This document shows positions 7,123 through 12,486 of a stretch of DNA of 16,228 bases, piece after piece. Position numbers and translations under genes: made by a program. This stretch comes from RSA11 sp036564135. GTDB lineage: Bacteria > Actinomycetota > Thermoleophilia > Solirubrobacterales > 70-9. Location: contig DATCLC010000112.1 of the NCBI GenBank assembly GCA_036564135.1, positions 1 through 16,228 on the forward strand, written 5' to 3'. The notes under the pieces are model-generated. The model was not told the origin of the DNA. It made no database searches and was given only the letters and a program-made list of their open reading frames with translations. Each line of letters starts with the position of its first letter. Position 1 is the first letter of the stretch.

Positions 7123-7602
7123 GTGGGGGAGGAAGAGCAGCCCGGGGAGGACCTGACCCAGCTGGGTGCGCCAGCGGCGAGCGTCGCTGCCGACCTGCGG
7201 CGTTTGCGGATCGTGGCGGGGTTGGCTGGCGCCGTGGTCGTCGGGACCCTTGGAACCTGGGCGACGGCGCTGTTCATCACGATCTCCGGTCTGGACACGG
7301 GTGATGGCAAGGTCGTGGCCGTGGTCGGCGCGATCGCATTGTGCGTCACCTTGGCGGCGGTATTCCGCGGCAAACCACGACCGCGAGTGGCCATGACGCT
7401 CGCAGGGATCGCGGGCCTCATCACCGCCGCCATCTGCATCTACGACGTAAGCCAGCTCAGCCAGGAGACCGACTGGTTCGGCGAGTCGGTGCAGATCTCG
7501 TCGGCGGGATGGGGTCTTTGGCTGTCGCTGCTCGCGTCCGTCGGACTAGCCGGCTACTCGGCATTCGCCTTCGTGCAGGCGCGGCGCGCAGGCGCCGACT
7601 GA
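7123..7602 (+). CDS. Small integral membrane protein with four predicted helices, unknown function
   Basis: A 159-residue protein starting at GTG 7123; the upstream extension of the frame is rejected because it reads through the opposite-strand pilin-like gene. An acidic 30-residue N-terminal segment is followed by four hydrophobic stretches: roughly residues 32-55 (VAGLAGAVVVGTL...), 65-84 (VVAVVGAIALCVT...), 90-108 (MTLAGIAGLITAAICIYDV) and 126-150 (WGLWLSLLASVGLAGYSAF). The loop before the last helix is polar with a single Trp. No known family is recognised. Its base composition is slightly less GC-rich at third positions than its neighbours, with codons such as ttt, gta and att, which may point to a different history. 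The role is unknown. Confidence 0.7.
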   Translation: MGEEEQPGEDLTQLGAPAASVAADLRRLRIVAGLAGAVVVGTLGTWATALFITISGLDTGDGKVVAVVGAIALCVTLAAVFRGKPRPRVAMTLAGIAGLITAAICIYDVSQLSQETDWFGESVQISSAGWGLWLSLLASVGLAGYSAFAFVQARRAGAD

Positions 7603-7634
7603 CTCAGTCAGCAAACGAACCCGGGTGTGACGGC

Positions 7635-7904
7635 TCAGGAGAGGCCCTCGCGCGCCTCGCGCACGAGCGTGACCGCCTCCGGGAAGACGATGCGGATCGC
7701 GTCGCGGACCTGAAGGGCCTGCTCGTCGCTCGTTCCCTGGAGGTTGAGGCGGTTGATCGCCGCCACCGTCATCTCGACGGCGAGCCGGATCGCGCTGTCG
7801 GCGAAGGAGACCTGCTGGGCCCCCTGCAGCTGCTCGGCGAACTCGGCCAGCCGGCGCTGCAGCTCGTCTGGGTCCCCGAACATGCCTCCGAATGGCTCTT
7901 CCAT
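7635..7904 (-). CDS. Small hypothetical protein, 89 residues
   Basis: Starts MEEPFGGMFGDPDELQ and continues as mostly amphipathic helix (LQRRLAEFAEQLQGAQQ, then AIRLAVEMTVAAINRL), ending VTLVREAREGLS. It has no signal peptide, membrane segment or cysteine. Coding is supported by a normal high-GC third-position pattern and by a TATGAT box 8 nt before the ATG, the best -10 match in the window. The helical, mildly acidic make-up suggests a small cytoplasmic protein that may oligomerise. I do not recognise the family. A loose likeness to YbaB-type proteins (a MFG start and a helix) is too weak to use. Confidence 0.65.
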   Translation of the reverse strand: MEEPFGGMFGDPDELQRRLAEFAEQLQGAQQVSFADSAIRLAVEMTVAAINRLNLQGTSDEQALQVRDAIRIVFPEAVTLVREAREGLS

Positions 7905-7912
7905 CGCAACCG

Positions 7913-7918
7913 ATCATA
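7913..7918 (-). promoter_or_regulatory. -10 box TATGAT for the 89-residue gene
   Basis: Minus-strand TATGAT is one base from the TATAAT consensus and ends 8 nt before the ATG at 7904. It shares the 59-bp divergent gap 7905-7963 with the opposite-facing box of the dehydrogenase gene. Confidence 0.62.
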
Positions 7919-7951
7919 GAGGCGCCCGTGGTTACGCCGGTGCGCGCGGTG

Positions 7952-7957
7952 TAGCCT
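7952..7957 (+). promoter_or_regulatory. -10 box TAGCCT for the short-chain dehydrogenase
   Basis: TAGCCT ends 6 nt before the GTG at 7964, giving a leaderless or near-leaderless transcript. It faces away from the TATGAT box at 7913-7918. Confidence 0.55.
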
Positions 7958-7963
7958 GCGCGC

Positions 7964-8767
7964 GTGCCCCTCCCGCCGCCAGCAAGCGACGGCGCCGCGC
8001 TCGTCACCGGCGCCTCGTCGGGGATCGGCGCCGAGATCGCGCGCCTGCTCGCCGCGCGCGGCCACAACCTCGTCCTCGTCGCGCGCCGGGCGGAGCGCCT
8101 GCGCGCCCTCGCCGACGAGCTCAGCGGGGCCCACGGCGTGCGCGCCGAGCCGCTGCCCGCCGACCTGCAGGACCCTGCGGCCCGCGCGCGGCTCGCGGAC
8201 GACGTCGGCGAGCTCGGCCTGGTCGTCGAGGTGCTCGTGAACAACGCGGGCTTCGGCGGCTCGGGCAGCCTGCACCGCACGGACCCCGCGCGGGTCGCCG
8301 AGATGGTCCGGCTCAACTGCGAGGCGGTGGTCGAGCTGCAGGCACGGCTTTCGCCGGGAATGGTGGAGCGCCGCCGCGGGGCGATCATCAACCTCGCCTC
8401 GGCCGCGGCGTTCCAGCCGATGCCGGGCAACGCCGCCTACGCCGCCACCAAGGCCTTCGTGCTGAGTCTCTCCGAGGCGACGCACGCCGAGCTCGCCCCG
8501 CACGGGGTGACGGTGACCGCGGTCTGCCCCGGGCCGGTGCGGACCGAGTTCGTCGAGGCCGCGGGGATCAAGGTCGGCGAGCGCGTCCCCGAGTTCATCT
8601 GGACCGACGTCGAGGCGGTCGCGCGCGCCGCGGTGGAGGGCGCGGAGAAGGGCAAGCGCGTTGTCGTACCGGGCATGCTCTACCGGGTCGGCGCCCTCGC
8701 GGGCCACTACACGCCCCGGGCGCTCGCCCTGCCGATCGTAGGGCGCGTCTGGCGGCTGGGCGCCTAG
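7964..8767 (+). CDS. Short-chain dehydrogenase/reductase (SDR)
   Basis: A 267-residue classical SDR with GTG start. The cofactor motif TGASSGIG lies at 15-22, NNAG at 93-96, and the catalytic set is complete: Asn118, Ser146 (NLAS), Tyr159 and Lys163 (YAATK). The residues after the second strand (VARRAERL) carry Arg at the usual position for binding the NADP 2'-phosphate, so NADP(H) is likely (inference). Such enzymes reduce or oxidise keto/hydroxy groups; the substrate is not predictable. The C-terminal part (VVVPGMLYRVGALAGHYTPRALALPIVGRVWRL) is mildly hydrophobic, as in SDRs that act on lipid-like substrates. Its stop interlocks with that of the facing gene: both share CTAG at 8764-8767. 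Confidence 0.93.
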   Translation: MPLPPPASDGAALVTGASSGIGAEIARLLAARGHNLVLVARRAERLRALADELSGAHGVRAEPLPADLQDPAARARLADDVGELGLVVEVLVNNAGFGGSGSLHRTDPARVAEMVRLNCEAVVELQARLSPGMVERRRGAIINLASAAAFQPMPGNAAYAATKAFVLSLSEATHAELAPHGVTVTAVCPGPVRTEFVEAAGIKVGERVPEFIWTDVEAVARAAVEGAEKGKRVVVPGMLYRVGALAGHYTPRALALPIVGRVWRLGA

Positions 8768-9423
8768 GCGCGGCGCGCCTCGGCGACGATCAGGCCGCCC
8801 TTGCGCAGCACGATCCCGATCAGCTCGAGCGGGAACGAGACGAGCGCGACCAGCGGCGCCGCGAGCACGCTCGCCACGAAGTCGGCGACGTAGGCGAAGC
8901 GGCTGCGCGCGTTCTCCGGCGTGAGCCGCCCGGCCCGCACCTCGTGCAGGAAGTTGGGATGCAGGGTGAGCCCGTTGGTGAGCGTCTGCCACATCCACAC
9001 CTGCGCGCGCCCCCAGATCTGAAAGCGCACGCGCTCGAGCTCATACCCCTGGTCGCGGGCGAGCAGCTCGAGGCCCTTGGGGCTGAGCAGCAGGCGCGTG
9101 CGCCACTCGGCGAGCGCCGCCCAGCCCTCGCTGCCGATCCCCGCCTGCAGGCTCGAGCGGTTCGGCGCCGCGATCAGCAGGCTGCCGTCGTCGCGCCTGG
9201 TGGAGACCGCCTCGAGCTCGGCGGCGAGGTCGATCGGCCCGCGGCCGCGCTCGATCCCCGAGTCGCAGTCGGCGCAGCGGTCGACGATGCGCTCCTTGCC
9301 CGTGACCTCGTCGGGGTCGACGGGCGAGGGCATGCCGACGGACGGGTGCAGCTCGCGGGCGGGGATCGTGATCCAGCCGTAGGCGGATCCCCCGCAGAGC
9401 GGACAGGTGGTGGCGGGATTCAC
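8764..9423 (-). CDS. Zinc-ribbon protein resembling a methyltransferase that lacks its SAM-binding core
   Basis: A 219-residue protein starting at GTG 9423. The N-terminus has CPLCGG and, about 40 residues later, CADC, a probable zinc ribbon. The middle (DDGSLLIAAPNRSSLQAG...GWAAL...LLSPKGLELLARDQGYELERV) closely follows the C-terminal half of class I SAM methyltransferases: a GG-LLIAVPN strand, a G-W element, then an f-s-p-x-x-L-x-x-L-L-x-x-x-G-f helix. The end (VLAAPLVALVSFPLELIGIVLRKGG) is a hydrophobic hairpin-like tail, also seen in glycan-modifying members. The GxGxG SAM-binding part that should lie between zinc ribbon and this half is missing, yet the frame is intact. So it may be a non-catalytic relative or a partner subunit. 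It lies 11 bp after the saccharopine-dehydrogenase-like gene. Similarity is judged by eye. Confidence 0.68.
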   Translation of the reverse strand: MNPATTCPLCGGSAYGWITIPARELHPSVGMPSPVDPDEVTGKERIVDRCADCDSGIERGRGPIDLAAELEAVSTRRDDGSLLIAAPNRSSLQAGIGSEGWAALAEWRTRLLLSPKGLELLARDQGYELERVRFQIWGRAQVWMWQTLTNGLTLHPNFLHEVRAGRLTPENARSRFAYVADFVASVLAAPLVALVSFPLELIGIVLRKGGLIVAEARRA

Positions 9424-9431
9424 GGCGCTGA

Positions 9432-9437
9432 AGCCTA
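9432..9437 (-). promoter_or_regulatory. Possible internal -10 box TAGGCT before the zinc-ribbon protein
   Basis: Minus-strand TAGGCT ends 8 nt before the GTG at 9423 and includes the stop codon TAG of the upstream gene. Despite the 11-bp gap, the second gene may therefore also have its own leaderless transcript. It could be a coincidence of the stop codon. Confidence 0.4.
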
Positions 9438-10553
9438 AGGGGAGGCGTCGCTCACTTCCCACGCGACGTCGAACTCGGCGAGCTCGCCGAGGAACTCGCG
9501 CGGGTCGAAGGCCTCGCTGGGGGCGAGCGCGCCGGTCCGGTCGAAGCCGGGCGATGCGCAACGCAGCGCACCCGCGGCGAGCGAGCGCGCGGTGAGCCCG
9601 TAGACGTCGCGTCCGCTGATCACGCCGCGGCGCCGCACCTCGCCCGCGCGCAGGTCGCAGACGATGGTGAAGCGCGCGGCCCGGCGGCGCTCCTCCGAGG
9701 GGCCCTCGGGCAGGCGCGCGACGAGCGCGTCGAGCGGGCCGCGCAGCGGCGTCCCGAGCGCGGCCTGCAGCGCCGGCGCCAGGGCCCCGGGCAGGGCGCT
9801 CATCCGGGGCGGGGCGAAGGTCGCCGCCGTGATCGAGGTGCGCACGCGGCGCACCGGCACGTGGCGCGGCACGGTCACGTGCTCGCCCGCGGGGTAGCGC
9901 ACCATGCGCTGGCGGCCGATCGGCTCCGGGAAGTCGACCGCGGGCCGGCGCACGCTGCGGTCGGCCTCGACGAGCGCGCCGTTGTGCCACTCCAGATCGC
10001 CGCCGCTGATCATCCCGAGCGCGGAGAGGGCGGTGCCGCGCGAGGGCCCGAAGCCGAGGACGGCGTAGGCGAGCGAGATCTCGTCCACCGTCTCGAGCCC
10101 CTCGGCGGTGAGCGACGCGATCATGTCGCCCGGCACGTAGTCGAAACCCATCGCCGTGATCAGCGCGGCCCCGCTGCGCGCGGCGCGCGGGCCCCACTCG
10201 TCGAAGACGCGGCGCATAAAGGGCTGCTCGCCGGTGGTGTCGAGGTAGTGCGTGCCGGTTTCTGCGGCGGCCTCCACCACGGGCGCGCCGTGAAGCTGGA
10301 ACGGCCCGGCGGCCGCCACCACGCACGCACAGCCCTCGAGCAGGCGGCGCAGCCCGGCGGCATCGTCGAGCGCCACCGCCTGGACGCGCACGCTGCCGTC
10401 CACCTCGGCGGCGAGCGCCTCGAGCTTGGCGGCATTGCGGCCGGAGAGCACGACCTCGGCGCCCGCGCGCGCGAGCTCGGCGGCGATCAGCCGGCCGGTG
10501 TAGCCGGTGGCGCCGTAGATCGCGATCGGGCCGCTGGGAGCGGGCTCGGGCAC
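9435..10553 (-). CDS. Saccharopine-dehydrogenase-like NAD(P)-binding oxidoreductase
   Basis: A 372-residue protein with GTG start. The N-terminal Rossmann motif IAIYGATGYTGRLIA (GATGYTG at 14-20) and the LSGRNAAKLEALA segment are typical of the saccharopine dehydrogenase NADP-binding domain family. Further hallmarks are VVAAAGPFQLHGAPVVEAA, GTHYLDTTGEQPFMR and MGFDYVPGDM. These soluble proteins are often called trans-acting enoyl reductase or saccharopine-dehydrogenase-like; most have no proven substrate and are not lysine-pathway enzymes. The GYTGR reading and the conserved DTTGE favour the trans-acting enoyl reductase-like branch. It leads a two-gene unit with the zinc-ribbon protein downstream, which hints that both act on the same lipid or polyketide-like product (inference). 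Confidence 0.88.
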   Translation of the reverse strand: MPEPAPSGPIAIYGATGYTGRLIAAELARAGAEVVLSGRNAAKLEALAAEVDGSVRVQAVALDDAAGLRRLLEGCACVVAAAGPFQLHGAPVVEAAAETGTHYLDTTGEQPFMRRVFDEWGPRAARSGAALITAMGFDYVPGDMIASLTAEGLETVDEISLAYAVLGFGPSRGTALSALGMISGGDLEWHNGALVEADRSVRRPAVDFPEPIGRQRMVRYPAGEHVTVPRHVPVRRVRTSITAATFAPPRMSALPGALAPALQAALGTPLRGPLDALVARLPEGPSEERRRAARFTIVCDLRAGEVRRRGVISGRDVYGLTARSLAAGALRCASPGFDRTGALAPSEAFDPREFLGELAEFDVAWEVSDASP

Positions 10554-10560
10554 GGCGCGG

Positions 10561-10566
10561 ATGCTA
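10561..10566 (-). promoter_or_regulatory. -10 box TAGCAT for the saccharopine-dehydrogenase-like gene
   Basis: Minus-strand TAGCAT ends 7 nt before the GTG at 10553. The whole divergent gap (10554-10592) is only 39 bp, and the opposite-facing box starts 14 bp away, so the two promoters are likely to interfere. Confidence 0.55.
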
Positions 10567-10579
10567 CGTCACAGTCCGC

Positions 10580-10585
10580 TACGGT
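10580..10585 (+). promoter_or_regulatory. -10 box TACGGT for the 78-residue gene
   Basis: TACGGT ends 7 nt before the ATG at 10593. The identical hexamer precedes the gene at 7123. The box supports this start and the reality of this small gene. Confidence 0.55.
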
Positions 10586-10592
10586 TCGCCCG

Positions 10593-10829
10593 ATGCCGCA
10601 GCTCACGCCGCAGCAGCTTCAGCGCCGCGATCGCTTCGAGGCGCTCATCGCGCTGATGGCGCCGTTCCTCGACGCGGTGCTCGCCGTGGGCGATCGCGTC
10701 TCGCGGATCGTCGGGCCCGAGAGCGAGTACTACCCGATTCGCCCGGCCGGCGAGACCTTCGAGCTCGTGCCGGCCCGCGGCGACGCTCAGCCGGAGGAGC
10801 GTCCCGAGCCAGGCGGCGGCCCGGCGTAG
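10593..10829 (+). CDS. Small hypothetical protein, 78 residues
   Basis: Starts MPQLTPQQLQRRDRFEALI. An amphipathic to hydrophobic helix (about 16-40, FEALIALMAPFLDAVLAVGDRV) is followed by SEYYPIRPAGETFELVP and a Pro/Gly/Glu-rich tail. There is no cysteine and no clear signal peptide; the hydrophobic stretch is broken by Asp and Glu, so it is probably not a true membrane segment. The family is not recognised. Evidence for coding is the properly placed TACGGT box, the ATG, and the tight fit into the gap between flanking genes. Its last 43 bp overlap the 3' end of peptide deformylase on the other strand, and the low-complexity tail may reflect that shared sequence. Confidence 0.6.
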   Translation: MPQLTPQQLQRRDRFEALIALMAPFLDAVLAVGDRVSRIVGPESEYYPIRPAGETFELVPARGDAQPEERPEPGGGPA

Positions 10830-11302
10830 CTCTTGCGCCTGAAGACGTCGTCGACCAGCGACTCGACCCGGTCCAAGAAGAGGATCCCGTCGAGGTGGTC
10901 GATCTCGTGGAGCACGGCGCGCGCCTCGAAGCCCTCGCACTCGACGACGCCGCCCATGTGCTCGACGACGATGCGCGTCGCCCGCCGGACGTTCGCGGTC
11001 ACGTCGGGCAGGCTCAGGCAGCCCTCGCGGGCGACGTGCGAGCCCTCGCTCTCCGCGACCCGCGGGTTGCCGAGGACGAGCAGGCCGTTCGACGTCTCCG
11101 CCTTCGGGTGGTCGCTCACGTCGACCACGCAGACCCGCGCGTCGAGGCCGATCTGCGGCGCCGCCAGCCCCACGCAGCGCTCAAACGAGCGCATCGTGTC
11201 GATCAGGTCCGTCGCCACCGCTTCGAGGTCGCTCGCCTGGACGGGCGCCGCGACCTGCTTGAGCGCGGGGTGCGGGTAGAGGAGGACCTCGCGGACGGGC
11301 AC
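10787..11302 (-). CDS. def: Peptide deformylase
   Basis: A 171-residue protein with GTG start and all three PDF motifs: GLAAPQIG (45-52), EGCLSLP (93-99, metal ligand Cys95) and HEIDHLDG (132-139, metal ligands His132 and His136, catalytic Glu133). PDF removes the formyl group from the N-terminal methionine of new proteins at the ribosome, using Fe2+ or another divalent metal. EGCLSLP is the form typical of bacterial type 1 and 2 enzymes. The tail after residue 150 (YAGPPPGSGRSSG) is low-complexity and non-catalytic. It starts 13 bp after the double-ACT gene with no separate -10 box, so it is probably transcribed from that gene's promoter. The usual partner fmt is not in the window. Confidence 0.96.
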   Translation of the reverse strand: MPVREVLLYPHPALKQVAAPVQASDLEAVATDLIDTMRSFERCVGLAAPQIGLDARVCVVDVSDHPKAETSNGLLVLGNPRVAESEGSHVAREGCLSLPDVTANVRRATRIVVEHMGGVVECEGFEARAVLHEIDHLDGILFLDRVESLVDDVFRRKSYAGPPPGSGRSSG

Positions 11303-11315
11303 GGCGTAGGGCGGG

Positions 11316-11849
11316 CTAGAGCGCCTCGGAATCGAGCTCGCGCAGGTTCACCTCGACCCCCGTCTCCCCGCCGACCTGGCGCAGCGCGCTCTCGACTTCC
11401 TCGGGCGAGGCTTGGCCGAGCGCCACCTCGAGCAGCATCACGTAAACCGGCGCCTCCTCGGTGCCGGTGACGCGCGTCTCCAGGTCGCAGATGTTCACCC
11501 CGAGCTCGGCGAGCGCCTGGCTCACGCCGTGGACGATCCCGAGCCGGTCGGCGCCGTAGACGCTCAGGACGTGGGTGGCTGTCCGGGCCGTGTGGCCCAG
11601 CTGGTCGACCTCGTTCACCGCGACGGCCTCCAGCCCCAGCTCGTCTCGAACGCGCGCGAGCCGCTCGCCGACCTGGTCCGCCGTCACCCCCTCCGGCGTG
11701 TGGACGAGCAGCATCACCGAGAAGTGCCCGCCGAGGATCGACATCTGCGAGTCCTCGATGTTCCCGTCGAGCTCCAGCAGCGCGCCGCTGATCGCGGCGA
11801 CGATGCCGGGCCGATCCCGGCCGATGGCGGTGACTGCGAGCTCGGGCAT
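11316..11849 (-). CDS. Double ACT-domain protein, GcvR-like
   Basis: A 177-residue protein made of two ACT repeats and nothing else. ACT 1 (about 1-85) begins LAVTAIGRDRPGIVAAIS; ACT 2 (about 90-172) begins THVLSVYGADRLGIVHGVSQALAELGVNI. Each has the D-R-x-G-I-V loop where ACT domains bind amino acids at their dimer interface. The layout matches proteins annotated as glycine cleavage system transcriptional repressor or amino-acid-binding ACT protein. E. coli GcvR has no DNA-binding domain and acts through GcvA. No gcv gene or GcvA-like regulator is present here, so the GcvR role is only a family label. The first gene of a unit with def, it has its own TACCCT box. An amino-acid-sensing role is likely but unproven. 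Confidence 0.88.
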   Translation of the reverse strand: MPELAVTAIGRDRPGIVAAISGALLELDGNIEDSQMSILGGHFSVMLLVHTPEGVTADQVGERLARVRDELGLEAVAVNEVDQLGHTARTATHVLSVYGADRLGIVHGVSQALAELGVNICDLETRVTGTEEAPVYVMLLEVALGQASPEEVESALRQVGGETGVEVNLRELDSEAL

Positions 11850-11855
11850 GCGGGC

Positions 11856-11861
11856 AGGGTA
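11856..11861 (-). promoter_or_regulatory. -10 box TACCCT for the ACT-def unit
   Basis: Minus-strand TACCCT ends 6 nt before the ATG at 11849, preceded by gaa. It would drive both the ACT gene and def, which has no box of its own. Confidence 0.52.
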
Positions 11862-11901
11862 TTCGGACGGCGCCGCCGGCGTCAGGCCGGGCGCCCGCCG
11901 C

Positions 11902-11991
11902 CTACTCGGAGGCGCCGGTGATGTTGACCAGCCAGCTCACCCCGAAGCGATCCACGCACTTGCCGAAGGCGTCGCCCCAGGGCGCCGGGGG
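11902..11991 (-). pseudogene. 3' remnant of a PhnB-type VOC protein gene
   Basis: Minus-strand codons up to the stop at 11902-11904 read PPAPWGDAFGKCVDRFGV followed by SWLVNITGASE. This is the C-terminal signature of PhnB-like VOC proteins (PWGDxFGxxxDxFGVxWLVN). Upstream of about 11991 the same frame turns into residues with no VOC likeness, and the opposite strand there is the SnoaL-like gene. The remaining 100 or more residues of a normal VOC protein are therefore gone, most simply by a deletion or rearrangement that brought the SnoaL-like gene in. No start codon with sensible context serves this fragment, so it is unlikely to be expressed as a protein. The identification by motif is firm; the mechanism of loss is inference. 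Confidence 0.8.
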
Positions 11992-12023
11992 AGCTCGGGG
12001 CCGCGCGCCTCGCGCGAGCGAGA

Positions 12024-12029
12024 GATACT
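12024..12029 (+). promoter_or_regulatory. Possible -10 box GATACT for the SnoaL-like gene
   Basis: GATACT ends 8 nt before the ATG at 12038. It differs from TANNNT only at the first base and lies just beyond the VOC remnant, so this promoter may have come with the SnoaL-like gene. Confidence 0.38.
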
Positions 12030-12037
12030 GCGAGGGA

Positions 12038-12454
12038 ATGCCCGAGGAGGAGAACCTCGCGATCGTGCGCACGCTGTTCGGCGCGTTCTTCCGGCGCGAC
12101 CAGGAGGTGATGAACGCGCTGCTCGCACCCGACGTGGTCTGGGACGCGGAGCGCATGGTGATGGTCCCGGACCTGGCGGGGACCTACCACGGGCCGGAGG
12201 GGACGGCCGCGTTCTGGGGAGGGTGGCTGCGGCCGTGGCGCGATCTGCGCTTCGACTTCGAGCTGCGGGCGAAGGGCGATCACGTCATCGCGCTGATCCG
12301 CAACCAGCGCCAGTGGGGCCGCCACAGCGGCATCGAGGCCGAGCTGCCGCCCTATGCGTGGGTGTACGAGGTGCGCGAGGGGCGCATCGCGCGCGGGACG
12401 TTCTTCGCCGACCAGGGCGAGGCGCTGCGCTCGATCGGGCTCGACGAGGCGTAA
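12038..12454 (+). CDS. SnoaL/NTF2-like domain protein
   Basis: A 138-residue protein of the small alpha+beta barrel (NTF2-like) type. ENLAIVRTLFGAFFRRDQEVMNALLAPDVVWDAE is the usual opening helix pair and first strand, followed by GTYHGPEGTAAFWGGWL, a strand-rich middle (FDFELRAKGDHVIALIRNQRQW) and a final YAWVYEVREGRIARGTFFADQGEAL. In this fold family the pocket may bind polyketides, steroids or other small hydrophobic ligands; many members are hydrolases, isomerases or have no known activity. The pattern with F-x-D-x-x-EAL at the end is common in unannotated actinobacterial SnoaL proteins. It begins 46 bp after the VOC remnant, with a gaggga stretch too close to the ATG to act as a ribosome-binding site. 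Function is not predictable. Confidence 0.82.
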   Translation: MPEEENLAIVRTLFGAFFRRDQEVMNALLAPDVVWDAERMVMVPDLAGTYHGPEGTAAFWGGWLRPWRDLRFDFELRAKGDHVIALIRNQRQWGRHSGIEAELPPYAWVYEVREGRIARGTFFADQGEALRSIGLDEA

Positions 12455-12471
12455 TCGGGGCCCGCGAGCCA

Positions 12472-12477
12472 TAGGAT
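12472..12477 (+). promoter_or_regulatory. -10 box TAGGAT for the membrane protein-hydrolase unit
   Basis: TAGGAT ends 9 nt before the GTG at 12487, inside a 32-bp gap. It would drive the membrane protein and, through the 17-bp gap that follows, the alpha/beta hydrolase. Confidence 0.52.
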
Positions 12478-12486
12478 TACCGGCCC

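Noticed and set aside
7546..8430. Minus-strand frame across the small gene and the SDR
   Set aside because: Its sequence is composition-biased with no motifs, and it is antisense to a clear SDR and out of frame with the 89-residue gene.
8764..10326. Long minus-strand reading frame covering two genes
   Set aside because: Only its last 219 codons look like protein. The rest is Arg/Ala-rich shadow sequence in another frame of the saccharopine-dehydrogenase-like gene, which has clear family motifs.
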